Source: an uncultured Poribacteria bacterium (GTDB lineage Bacteria > Poribacteria > WGA-4E > WGA-3G). From it: DNA of 64,000 bases. Below the pieces are notes generated by a model. The model was given only the letters and a program-made list of their open reading frames with translations. It was not told the origin of the DNA and made no database searches. Location: the NCBI GenBank assembly GCA_951828385.1, contig OX639973.1:5075200-5139199 (forward strand), written 5' to 3'. How positions within the stretch are numbered: position 1 is the first letter of the stretch; every line of letters starts with the position of its first letter. A program made the position numbers and the translations under genes. This document shows positions 33,534 through 41,375 of this stretch, piece after piece.

Positions 33534-36075
33534 TTTCTATGCGCTCCCACATAGATTCAATGTTCTCTTTCAACTGAAACTCAATAAAAGACGGACTCGT
33601 CTGCTTAATCCATTCGCCTCTCAAGTAAGTTGGTGAACGAGATAAATCACTCTTCTGAGCAGGACGGAGTTTCACAAGTCTCTGTCCGGATGCCCCATAC
33701 CGCTCAATAAAATCCAATTCTTCAAAGATAGTCAGTCCGGTTTCAACTGTCGAGGGGGCTCCGAGCGTGCCATTCAGTATTGCTGCCTCAGCGTATCCCT
33801 CCGCACCGTTGGACTGTATGGCTTCACGGATGCCGCCGTACAATTGCTGTAATTCGGCTTTCTCAGGATATTTTTTACTGACCCAATTCCGCATCTCCGT
33901 TCCATCTGTATCACCGTAGATCAGATGCAGACAGGAGGTCTCTTCGGTTGCGAAAGCAGGCGCGCATCGCTTGAAAAAGAGGTCCGGACTCGGCGTGAGA
34001 TGGCAAAAGACAACGTGCTTCACGAACGGAAACGCTTCATGGCTTGATAAACTGCTACTTGAGGCGATTGTCCTGAGCTCCCCACGCGCCAACTGCTGCA
34101 ACAACGCTGCTTCCGCTTCACGGGATGTTGTCTCATCGTGTGCCGCAATACCCTCAATGCTCTCCGGTAGAAGCCTTGTAAGCAAAAACGCCAGCATTTC
34201 TTCATCTCGTACATAAATTATACAAGATTCTTCTCGCGCAAGCAACTTTAAAAGATAATTCTTTTTCTGCGTGTTGCGCCTGTCGGCAATCTTTACGGAA
34301 GATTCATCATCAAGTCGGGGAAATACATCCCAGTTCATGTCCCTGCCTTCAGCGTGCACCTCCCAATCTCTAAGGATAAGTTGCACAGATTGCCTACCCT
34401 GCCACTCGTTGATCTGTGGTGAAAAAGCGACATCCAGGGAGACATTCGGACGATTGAAAGTGACGAGTTGGTCGCCAGCCCCCCATGCGATGGCACACTG
34501 TTTTGCCCCACCGTCGCTGACGAACATTTTCAGGTGTTTTCCATCGCTCATTGTTCGAGGTGTGCCATCAGCAACTTTGATGTGCCGTTTGCCAAAAAGC
34601 GGCGATGGATTCTCCTGTCCAAAGGGTTCAAATTTTTCAAGTTCCTTTAGGGTGTCTAACGTCAAGAGCGAAAGATGCGTTTCAAATTCGAGATCCAGCT
34701 TCGGTTGGAGTTCTTCTTCTGTCAGGTGTTCAGAAGCGTATGCGTTGAAAGCGTCCTTGAATTTCGGAATATTTCTGGTTTTGATCGTTAATCCTGCTGC
34801 CGCCGCGTGTCCGCCGTGTTTCACGAGCAGATCTGTGCAGGCGACAAGACTGTCGGCGAGGTTCATATCCTTACTCTCAATGCAACGCCCGGATCCAGTC
34901 GCTTCATCACCGTTAATTGCAAGCACAATGACAGGTTTGTAATAGATTTCTTTTAAACGTCCGGCAACGATACCGACCACACCTTGTGCCTTTTCGTCCC
35001 ACTTATCACTGGCAACAACAATCCCTACGGTGTCATCATCAACCTCTTTTTCAATTAGCTCCACTGCTTCATCTTGGATCTGTTTTTCCAAATCTTGCCG
35101 ATCCCGATTTGTTTCATTGAGTTGGGAGGCGATCCGGGTTGCGACATCCTCGGAATCGGTAGTAAGTAGCTGAACCACTGTGTTCGCGGTGCCCATTCTG
35201 CCTGCGGCGTTGATGCGGGGTCCCAATTTAAAAGAGATTGCGTATCCGTCAATCGGTGTATCAATTTTATGACCGGCTGCTTCGCATAAAGCATGAATGC
35301 CAGGACGTTCCCGTTTATCAAGTTCCGCCAATCCTAAACGGCTCAAAATGCGATTCTCACCCGTTAACGATGCTATGTCCCCGACAGTGCCCAATGCAAC
35401 CAGATCTAAGAGTGATTCAAGAAACTTTCTATCGTCTATTAAGCCTTGTGCCAATTTGAAGGCTAAACCGACACCCGCGAGTTCTTTGTAAGGGTATTCA
35501 TTCCCCGGAATCTTAGGTGAAATGAGCGCGTGTGCTGGGGGATGTTCCTGCTCGGGTTGGTGGTGGTCGGTGACAATAACATCCATACCGAGTTGATTGG
35601 CTAACGCGACCTCTTTCACCGATGTGATACCACAGTCTACAGTAATTATCAATTGTGCCTTGTTTTTTTTGTGGATCTTTCTGATGGTAGCTTCACTGAG
35701 TCCGTAGCCTTCATCAAATCGATTTGGGATATAGTAGTCCGCCGGGACATCCATCTGTCGGAATGTATGGAGCAATAGCGAAGTTGCGGTGGTGCCGTCG
35801 ATATCATAATCGCCATAGATACAAATTTTCTCGCCGCGCGAAATCGCCGTGTGTATCCGTTCCACGGCTTTGTCCATATCGGCTAATTCAAAAGGGGAGT
35901 GGAGTTCATCAAAAGTTGGGAAAAGGTAGGCGCGCGCTTCGGCAGCGGTTTCTATCCCGCGATTGATCAGTAGTTGGGCAGCGAACGGAGAGACACCCGC
36001 TTCGGATGCCAATGCTAAACTACTGTCGATATCTGAATTTCTAAACTGCCACTTTTTGCCGATGGGCTTTTTCAT
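33493..36075 (-). CDS. recJ: single-stranded-DNA-specific exonuclease RecJ
   Basis: RecJ degrades single-stranded DNA 5' to 3' in recombination and mismatch repair. The DHH phosphoesterase motifs are visible: ICIYGDYDIDGTTATSLLL (about 83), IITVDCGITS (about 142) and VIVTDHHQPE (about 165). The DHHA1 motif LVKHGGHAAAAGLTIKTRN is near residue 430. The total of 860 residues is longer than E. coli RecJ (577) because of a C-terminal region from about 560 (DDESSVKIADRRNTQKKNYL onward), as found in several non-proteobacterial RecJ. The ATG at 36075 follows GGTAGGAACATA. Confidence 0.95.
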   Translation of the reverse strand: MKKPIGKKWQFRNSDIDSSLALASEAGVSPFAAQLLINRGIETAAEARAYLFPTFDELHSPFELADMDKAVERIHTAISRGEKICIYGDYDIDGTTATSLLLHTFRQMDVPADYYIPNRFDEGYGLSEATIRKIHKKNKAQLIITVDCGITSVKEVALANQLGMDVIVTDHHQPEQEHPPAHALISPKIPGNEYPYKELAGVGLAFKLAQGLIDDRKFLESLLDLVALGTVGDIASLTGENRILSRLGLAELDKRERPGIHALCEAAGHKIDTPIDGYAISFKLGPRINAAGRMGTANTVVQLLTTDSEDVATRIASQLNETNRDRQDLEKQIQDEAVELIEKEVDDDTVGIVVASDKWDEKAQGVVGIVAGRLKEIYYKPVIVLAINGDEATGSGRCIESKDMNLADSLVACTDLLVKHGGHAAAAGLTIKTRNIPKFKDAFNAYASEHLTEEELQPKLDLEFETHLSLLTLDTLKELEKFEPFGQENPSPLFGKRHIKVADGTPRTMSDGKHLKMFVSDGGAKQCAIAWGAGDQLVTFNRPNVSLDVAFSPQINEWQGRQSVQLILRDWEVHAEGRDMNWDVFPRLDDESSVKIADRRNTQKKNYLLKLLAREESCIIYVRDEEMLAFLLTRLLPESIEGIAAHDETTSREAEAALLQQLARGELRTIASSSSLSSHEAFPFVKHVVFCHLTPSPDLFFKRCAPAFATEETSCLHLIYGDTDGTEMRNWVSKKYPEKAELQQLYGGIREAIQSNGAEGYAEAAILNGTLGAPSTVETGLTIFEELDFIERYGASGQRLVKLRPAQKSDLSRSPTYLRGEWIKQTSPSFIEFQLKENIESMWERIENECQIANTSDSSL

Positions 36076-36260
36076 TATGTTCCTACCATTGTTGAGATGA
36101 GAAACCTGCATTTTGCAATACAGCGGACTTACAAACGACACTTTACAACTATTGACATATTACCACAAAAACTTTGGATTTGTCAAATATTTTGCGATGT
36201 CGTCCAATTTTCGTTGATCGGTAGGAAATTTTGCTTGTGTAACGAACGATAAGCACTGCG

Positions 36261-36395
36261 TTAATCTGAAAAACGTAGGTCTTCTTCTGCAATCCGGATA
36301 TTGAAGGCAGCACGGTGTACTTGCACAATTACCTTTCTCCATGGCCATGTAAGTTTATCTTCTCGGAACGATTGAGGGATAAGTGCCTCGCTCAT
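36261..36395 (-). CDS. small ORF (44 codons) overlapping the preceding LamG gene by ATGA
   Basis: The ATG (36395-36393) shares four bases with the stop of the 36392-38026 gene (ATGA), the usual layout for translational coupling. The peptide begins MSEALIPQSFREDKLTWPWR and ends AEEDLRFSD; it is basic in the middle and acidic at the end. No equivalent follows the paralogous gene at 38197. I know no relative. It may be a real small protein or a chance frame. Confidence 0.4.
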   Translation of the reverse strand: MSEALIPQSFREDKLTWPWRKVIVQVHRAAFNIRIAEEDLRFSD

Positions 36396-38026
36396 TTGTT
36401 GTTCTCCGCTGGGACTTCAAAATTTTCTTGGGTTCGACTATCAACCACTGTTGCTCCGGGGGGCGGTTCAATGGAGAACCGGGATTCAGGGATCGGTTCG
36501 TTAATCCGAATGTTTGTGAATTGGATCGTTGTGGTCCTGATCTCGGTTTTCGTGCCGGTCTTCATATCGCTTATAGTATCAACCCACTTGGCGGATTCCG
36601 GGAACCAGAGATCTGGTGCGACCTCTTTGAACTTGAAATCCTTTGTCATTGAAAGCATTAAATCAGAAACTATGAAGCGTTCGGGTCGGTAACTTTTCTG
36701 CGGGTTCAACCACAATTCCATGGTGCCACCTAAAAACTTCGCTTTGATATGATAGACATCACTGTCGTTAAAACGCACTTCTTTAATGCTTTCAACGTCA
36801 AGCCCATCAATGCTCATCATGAGGGATCGATCCCTACCACCGAGATTCCAGCCCCAGAAGCGTGGATCATTAAATGTGTCATCAACGATTTCGCTTCTGC
36901 GACTCAGTATAATACCGTTAAATGTTTCCCAGAGTCTCTCAAAGGTTTCGCCATCATAAGCGTATTGCTCTGTCCCTTTAAGTTCAATGTTCCTGTCAGT
37001 CTCGTACTGAATAGCATCTTCTGTCACAACGCATCTCATCTTGCGTCCCGAAAACTCGAAAGTCCCTTTCCAAGTACCACTTGGAAAACGTCCCAGTCCA
37101 GGGAGTCCATCAAATGCAACACTAATAGTCTCCCGAAAAAAGTCAACGCGTCCGGTTTTAAGAAGGCTATCGTAATAGGTAATCCCTTCGCGGATGAGTT
37201 GCAGCAGCTCTTGTTCGCTTTTTGGCAGCACGGGCGAGGCTGTCGCTTTTTCATTTTCAGCAAGCACCTCAGGAGCTATCTCACTTCGGATTAAGGGAAT
37301 CTCGGAATCTGAACTATCTTCATAGCGTTGATCCGACTCGTCATCGAAATGATAGAGTCCTATGGTGTCGGTATCTGCGGTGAACGCTTGTGTCGGTACG
37401 TCGTAGTTGCCTTTATACCGGACGACGCTGCTGATTCTCAGTTCATCAATATAGACACCTGAAGCGAAACGCATTTTGTCCCGTATTGGCATTTTCGTCA
37501 AAGTTGGGATGCCCCCAAGCACAAGACGATTCTCATTTGGAATTGGCAGTTCGCTCCCATCAGGTCCTCCTCTAATTAGACCGTCGCTGCCGATGGCGGC
37601 ACCTTGGTCGATCGTCGCCACGTAATGTATCCACTGACGAATCGGTAGATGTTCTGTTTCCGTCAGATGTGAAGGTTTTTCGGTACCATTGGAAAAGACA
37701 CCGATCCGAGTATCCATAATATTATCTCTATTTTCGTCCGTAGGTACCCCAACCATAAAGCAGCCGAATCGGTCCGTTTGACCAACGAGTGAGAAGGTGA
37801 CTTGCTTGGGTAACGTTTCGTCTACGTAGATCCACGCTTCAATGGTGAGTTCACCGGTCAGTTCGGGAAACCAAGGCGCATCCGTTTGGACTTGCCCCAG
37901 TTTAGGATTCAGTTCAAGCCAACCACCACCCGCAGGAGAGGGTTCGTGAGGTATTGCGAATAGTATAATTGGAGTCATTAAAATGCCAATGAGAATTATT
38001 AGAAATGTACCTCTGAGATATTGCAT
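36392..38026 (-). CDS. secreted LamG plus LolA/RseB-like protein, copy 1
   Basis: After a signal peptide (MQYLRGTFLIILIGILMTPI, cleavage after LFA) a LamG-like domain spans about residues 35-250 (GELTIEAWIYVDETLPKQV, RQWIHYVATIDQGAAIGSDG, GVYIDELRISSVVRYKGNYD). A second part from about 275 to 525 starts LIREGITYYDSLLKTGRVDF and contains YAYDGETFERLWE and MELWLNPQKSYRPERFIVSD. This is the look of outer-membrane lipoprotein-sorting or RseB-like antiparallel sheets, which bind lipids or lipoproteins in the periplasm. AAGGAG precedes the ATG. It follows a near-identical paralogue and belongs to the leftward cluster headed by the membrane-tethered sigma factor. Confidence 0.8.
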   Translation of the reverse strand: MQYLRGTFLIILIGILMTPIILFAIPHEPSPAGGGWLELNPKLGQVQTDAPWFPELTGELTIEAWIYVDETLPKQVTFSLVGQTDRFGCFMVGVPTDENRDNIMDTRIGVFSNGTEKPSHLTETEHLPIRQWIHYVATIDQGAAIGSDGLIRGGPDGSELPIPNENRLVLGGIPTLTKMPIRDKMRFASGVYIDELRISSVVRYKGNYDVPTQAFTADTDTIGLYHFDDESDQRYEDSSDSEIPLIRSEIAPEVLAENEKATASPVLPKSEQELLQLIREGITYYDSLLKTGRVDFFRETISVAFDGLPGLGRFPSGTWKGTFEFSGRKMRCVVTEDAIQYETDRNIELKGTEQYAYDGETFERLWETFNGIILSRRSEIVDDTFNDPRFWGWNLGGRDRSLMMSIDGLDVESIKEVRFNDSDVYHIKAKFLGGTMELWLNPQKSYRPERFIVSDLMLSMTKDFKFKEVAPDLWFPESAKWVDTISDMKTGTKTEIRTTTIQFTNIRINEPIPESRFSIEPPPGATVVDSRTQENFEVPAENNK

Positions 38027-38196
38027 GGAATAGCTCCTTACCTGTTGTCAGAACGTTCAGGTCTGAACGCTCCTACCTTCTACTTTGTAACGAAAGCAAA
38101 AACCGGAATCTTGATAAGACGCATCAACATTAATTATCGGTTTCAAAATGGAGTTAGGTGCTTGTTAGGAAGTCTCTTGGTCGTGTCTGAAATACA

Positions 38197-39834
38197 TCAT
38201 TTACTGTTCTCCTGCGGGACTTCAAAACTTTCTCGGGTCCGCATGTCATACCCTCTCGCCCCAGGAGGTGGTTCAATAGAAAATCGGGATTCAGGAATAG
38301 GTTCGTTAACCTGAATGTTTGTGAATTGGATCGTTGTGGTCGTGATGTCGGTTTTCGTGCCGGTCTTCATATCGGTTACAGTCGTAACCCACTTAGCAGA
38401 TTCCGGGAACCAGAGATCGGGTGCAACCTCTTTGAACTTGAAATCCCTTGTCATTAAGAACATAGGGTTAGAGACTACATAGCGTTCAGGCCGGTAGCTT
38501 TTCTTTGGATTTAGCCACAATTCTATTGCGACACCGAACATATTCCCTTTAACGTGATACACATCACTATCGTTGAAACGTACCTCTTTAATACTTTCGA
38601 TATCAAGTCCATCAATAAGCATTGTGAGAGAATCTTTCCCACCACTAAGATCCCATCCCCAGGAGCGTGGATCATTGGATGGGTCATCGACGATTTCGCT
38701 TCTGCGACTCAGCATAATACCGTTAAATGTTTCCCGGAGCGTCTCAAAGGTTTCGCCATCATAAGCGTATTGCTCTGTTCCCTTAATTGGAATGTTTCGA
38801 TCAGGTTCGTACTGAATAGCATCTCGTGTCACAAGGCATCTCATTTTGCGTCCCGAAAACTCGAAAGTTCCCTTCCAGGTACCACTGGGGGCGCGTCCCA
38901 TAGGGTTCCCAGCAGACGCAACACTAATAGTTTCCCGAAGAAAGTCAACGCGTCCGCTTTCAAGCAGGCTATCGTAGTAAGCAATCCCTTCGCGGATAAG
39001 CCGAAGCGACTCTGCTTCACTTTTTGGCAGCACAGGCGAGGTTGTCGCCGCCTCAATCTTCGCAAGAGTCTCAGGATCTATCTCACTGCGGATTAAGGGA
39101 ATCTGGGAATTTGAACTATCTTCATAACGTTGTTTTGACCCTTCATCAAAATGGTAGAGTCCTATGGTATCAGTATCTGTGTTGAACGCGTTTGTGGGTA
39201 CATCGTAATTGCCTTTATAACGGACGACGCTGCTGATTCTTAGTTCGTCAATATAGACTCCCGAAGCAAAACGCATTTTGTCCCCCAGAGGTGCTGGCAG
39301 GTTCGTCAAAATTGGCATACCGCCAACCACAAGACGATTCTCATTTGGCACTGGCAGTTCGCTCCCATCAGGTCCTCCTCTAATTAGACCGTCGCTGCCA
39401 ATAGCAGCACCGCGGTCGATCGTCGCTACATAATGCACCCACTGACGAATCGGCAGACTTTCCATTTTCGTCACCATTGAAGGTTCTTTAGTCCCATTGG
39501 AAAGGATACCGAGCCGAGTATCCATCACATTATCTCTATCTTCGTCCACAGGCATTCCAGTCATAAAACAGCTAAATCGGTCCGTTTGACCGACGAGGGA
39601 AAATCGGACTTGCTTGGGCAATGTCTCGTCTACATAGATCCACGCTTCAATCGTAAGCGTCCCAGTGAGTTCGGGAAACCAAGGCGCATCCGTTTGGACC
39701 TGCCCGAGTTTAGGATTCAGTTCGAGCCAGTTACCGCCAGCCGGAGACGGTTCGTGCGGTGCTGCAAACAATAGAGTCGGTGTCAGTAAAAAGACAATTA
39801 GGATTGTTAGAAATGTCTCTCTGAGGTATTTCAT
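38197..39834 (-). CDS. secreted LamG plus LolA/RseB-like protein, copy 2
   Basis: This 545-residue paralogue aligns end to end with the downstream copy, with the same signal peptide plan (MKYLRETFLTILIVFLLTPT), the LamG region and the C-terminal LolA/RseB-like region (YAYDGETFETLRETFNGIML, IELWLNPKKSYRPERYVVSN). The ribosome site is GGAGACTATCCG. The two copies differ by a few percent to a few tens of percent in different segments and seem to result from tandem duplication. Function unknown; RseB-like domains sense envelope stress and relay it to sigma factors, which makes the nearby sigma gene of interest. Confidence 0.8.
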   Translation of the reverse strand: MKYLRETFLTILIVFLLTPTLLFAAPHEPSPAGGNWLELNPKLGQVQTDAPWFPELTGTLTIEAWIYVDETLPKQVRFSLVGQTDRFSCFMTGMPVDEDRDNVMDTRLGILSNGTKEPSMVTKMESLPIRQWVHYVATIDRGAAIGSDGLIRGGPDGSELPVPNENRLVVGGMPILTNLPAPLGDKMRFASGVYIDELRISSVVRYKGNYDVPTNAFNTDTDTIGLYHFDEGSKQRYEDSSNSQIPLIRSEIDPETLAKIEAATTSPVLPKSEAESLRLIREGIAYYDSLLESGRVDFLRETISVASAGNPMGRAPSGTWKGTFEFSGRKMRCLVTRDAIQYEPDRNIPIKGTEQYAYDGETFETLRETFNGIMLSRRSEIVDDPSNDPRSWGWDLSGGKDSLTMLIDGLDIESIKEVRFNDSDVYHVKGNMFGVAIELWLNPKKSYRPERYVVSNPMFLMTRDFKFKEVAPDLWFPESAKWVTTVTDMKTGTKTDITTTTIQFTNIQVNEPIPESRFSIEPPPGARGYDMRTRESFEVPQENSK

Positions 39835-39881
39835 CGGATAGTCTCCAATCTGTTTTGAGTGTATTTGGATGTGAAGTACTC

Positions 39882-41345
39882 CTACTTTGCGACGAAAGCA
39901 AAAATCGGAATCTTGATAAGACGCATCTTTGAGTGGTTCGTCCGAAGGAGAACTTCGCCTTTCAGAACACCTGTTGCTAAAACTGATGGTAACGTTAACG
40001 TCAATTGATAGTTGTTGCTGTTCTCTTGTCTTTTGACTGTGATTGTTCCAATATCAGTTTCGGCTTTTTCAATCTGGAACTCAGTGCTCGTATGATTGCT
40101 AAGCACTAACACTTTCGTATTTTCCGCGCCGGAATTAACTTGTCCGAAGAAAAAACGTTCGGGCGCGAGCGTATAGACTTGACTTCCGTCCCCAGATATC
40201 GGTAACTTGATGGTCCTTATTTCGCCTTTGTGGTCAATGTATTCAACTATGAGTTTCTCATTAAACCGTCCTTTGGGCATCTGATCTGTTGCAAAATTCA
40301 GTTCAATGTCGGCGGCGCGCCACGGATAAACGACGTTATCGCTACGAAGCACAGGCTGAATCCACGCCTGTGAACTTTTAATATTCTGAATCATCAGGGC
40401 AGCCTCACGCGGGTTTTTTAGCGCAACAGTTTTCTGGGATTGTAATGTGTTAGTACTTTCCACATAGACCCTCTCAGGGACAAAGACGACGGGAAATTCC
40501 CGAGCGCGCCCGAAAGAGATAAAAGCGGATGGACGTTGCGGTGTATCCGTTTGAATATGGACAGTCATAAAAGAAGTGCTATAGGCTGCAACTGCAGTCG
40601 AACCGATCCCTAAAACAGCATCTTTCCCGGCAGGAATGACACCTGTCTTAGGCTTGGCGATAGCTATATGTCACGTATTGCCTGCGACAGAGACGATTTG
40701 TATCGGCGCATCACTCCGATTTTTAAGGCGGACAGGAAATTGGTATCCCACTAAGTCCTGATCTCCGAGGCCGCGCTGCAGTGTGATTAAGGCATCTAAA
40801 TCCAGCAACGTGGGTGAGACATTTAAAACCGGTTGCCTTTGCTGACGTTGGCTTTCCGAGAGGGCGAGCACACGTCCCGTCCAGAGATCCAAAAAGCGAT
40901 CACGAGACACAACAGTCGCCGCCTGATATAGAAACCTGCTGGGTGTATCAAAGAAGCGCACCCACTTTTTATTCGTGTATTCAACAACGATGAAATGGCC
41001 AGCGGTAAAGTCGGCATTTGCAGGGTTTACGTCCTCAAATGTGGTCCTGAGATGAGCAATGACCGGCGTTTTAAACTTTCGGAGCTCTTCATAAGTGAGA
41101 TCGAGCTCTCGCAATTCGAGTCCGATTTCCTTGGCAGCGGCAATGAGATGCGCAAAATCGGCGACACGATGCCCCTCCGTTTTCTCAATAAGCCTGTTTT
41201 CGATGCGCGCCAGCGATACTTGAATACCTAAAATGGTAGCGAGGTGGTAAAGACTGGTAACATCAGAAGTCTGTTTGTCTTCTGCCGCGAAAGCGAGCGG
41301 GAGAACAAGTAGGACGATAAGAAGGGAGATGACTAAGACTTTCAT
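39882..41345 (-). CDS. secreted C39-like/DUF1573 protein with an in-frame UGA (selenocysteine or nonsense)
   Basis: One frame of 487 codons runs from the ATG at 41345 (AAAGGAGAACT upstream) to a stop at 39882 but has a TGA at 40673-40671 (codon 225). Before it: a signal peptide (MKVLVISLLIVLLVLPLAFA) and a C39-peptidase-like domain (SLYHLATILGIQVSL, TAGHFIVVEY with the His, VRFFDTP with the Asp) whose catalytic Cys region has no Cys. Then FPVRLKNRSDAPIQIVSVAG opens a DUF1573-like beta domain, and the TGA falls about where that family has the second Cys of its SCGCT motif. The frame continues HIAIAKPKTGVIPAGKDAVL without a break. The downstream part has no ribosome site of its own. Either UGA is read as selenocysteine or the gene carries a nonsense mutation. 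The 999-residue sigma gene ends 30 bases upstream. Confidence 0.65.
40671..40673 (-). other. in-frame UGA codon, candidate selenocysteine site
   Basis: The codon is followed at +26 by CAGG-TGTCATT-CCTG, a 4-base stem with a 7-base loop that has G in its second position and starts about 30 bases after the UGA. This fits the spacing and loop rule of bacterial SECIS elements, though the stem is short. No sel genes are in the window. Confidence 0.4.
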
Positions 41346-41375
41346 AGTTCTCCTTTTACTTGTAAAAAGTGGAGG

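Noticed and set aside
39882-40568. Separate downstream gene starting at ATG 40568
   Set aside because: There is no ribosome site, it begins in the middle of a beta domain, and it is in frame with the upstream part across the UGA; better treated as one gene.
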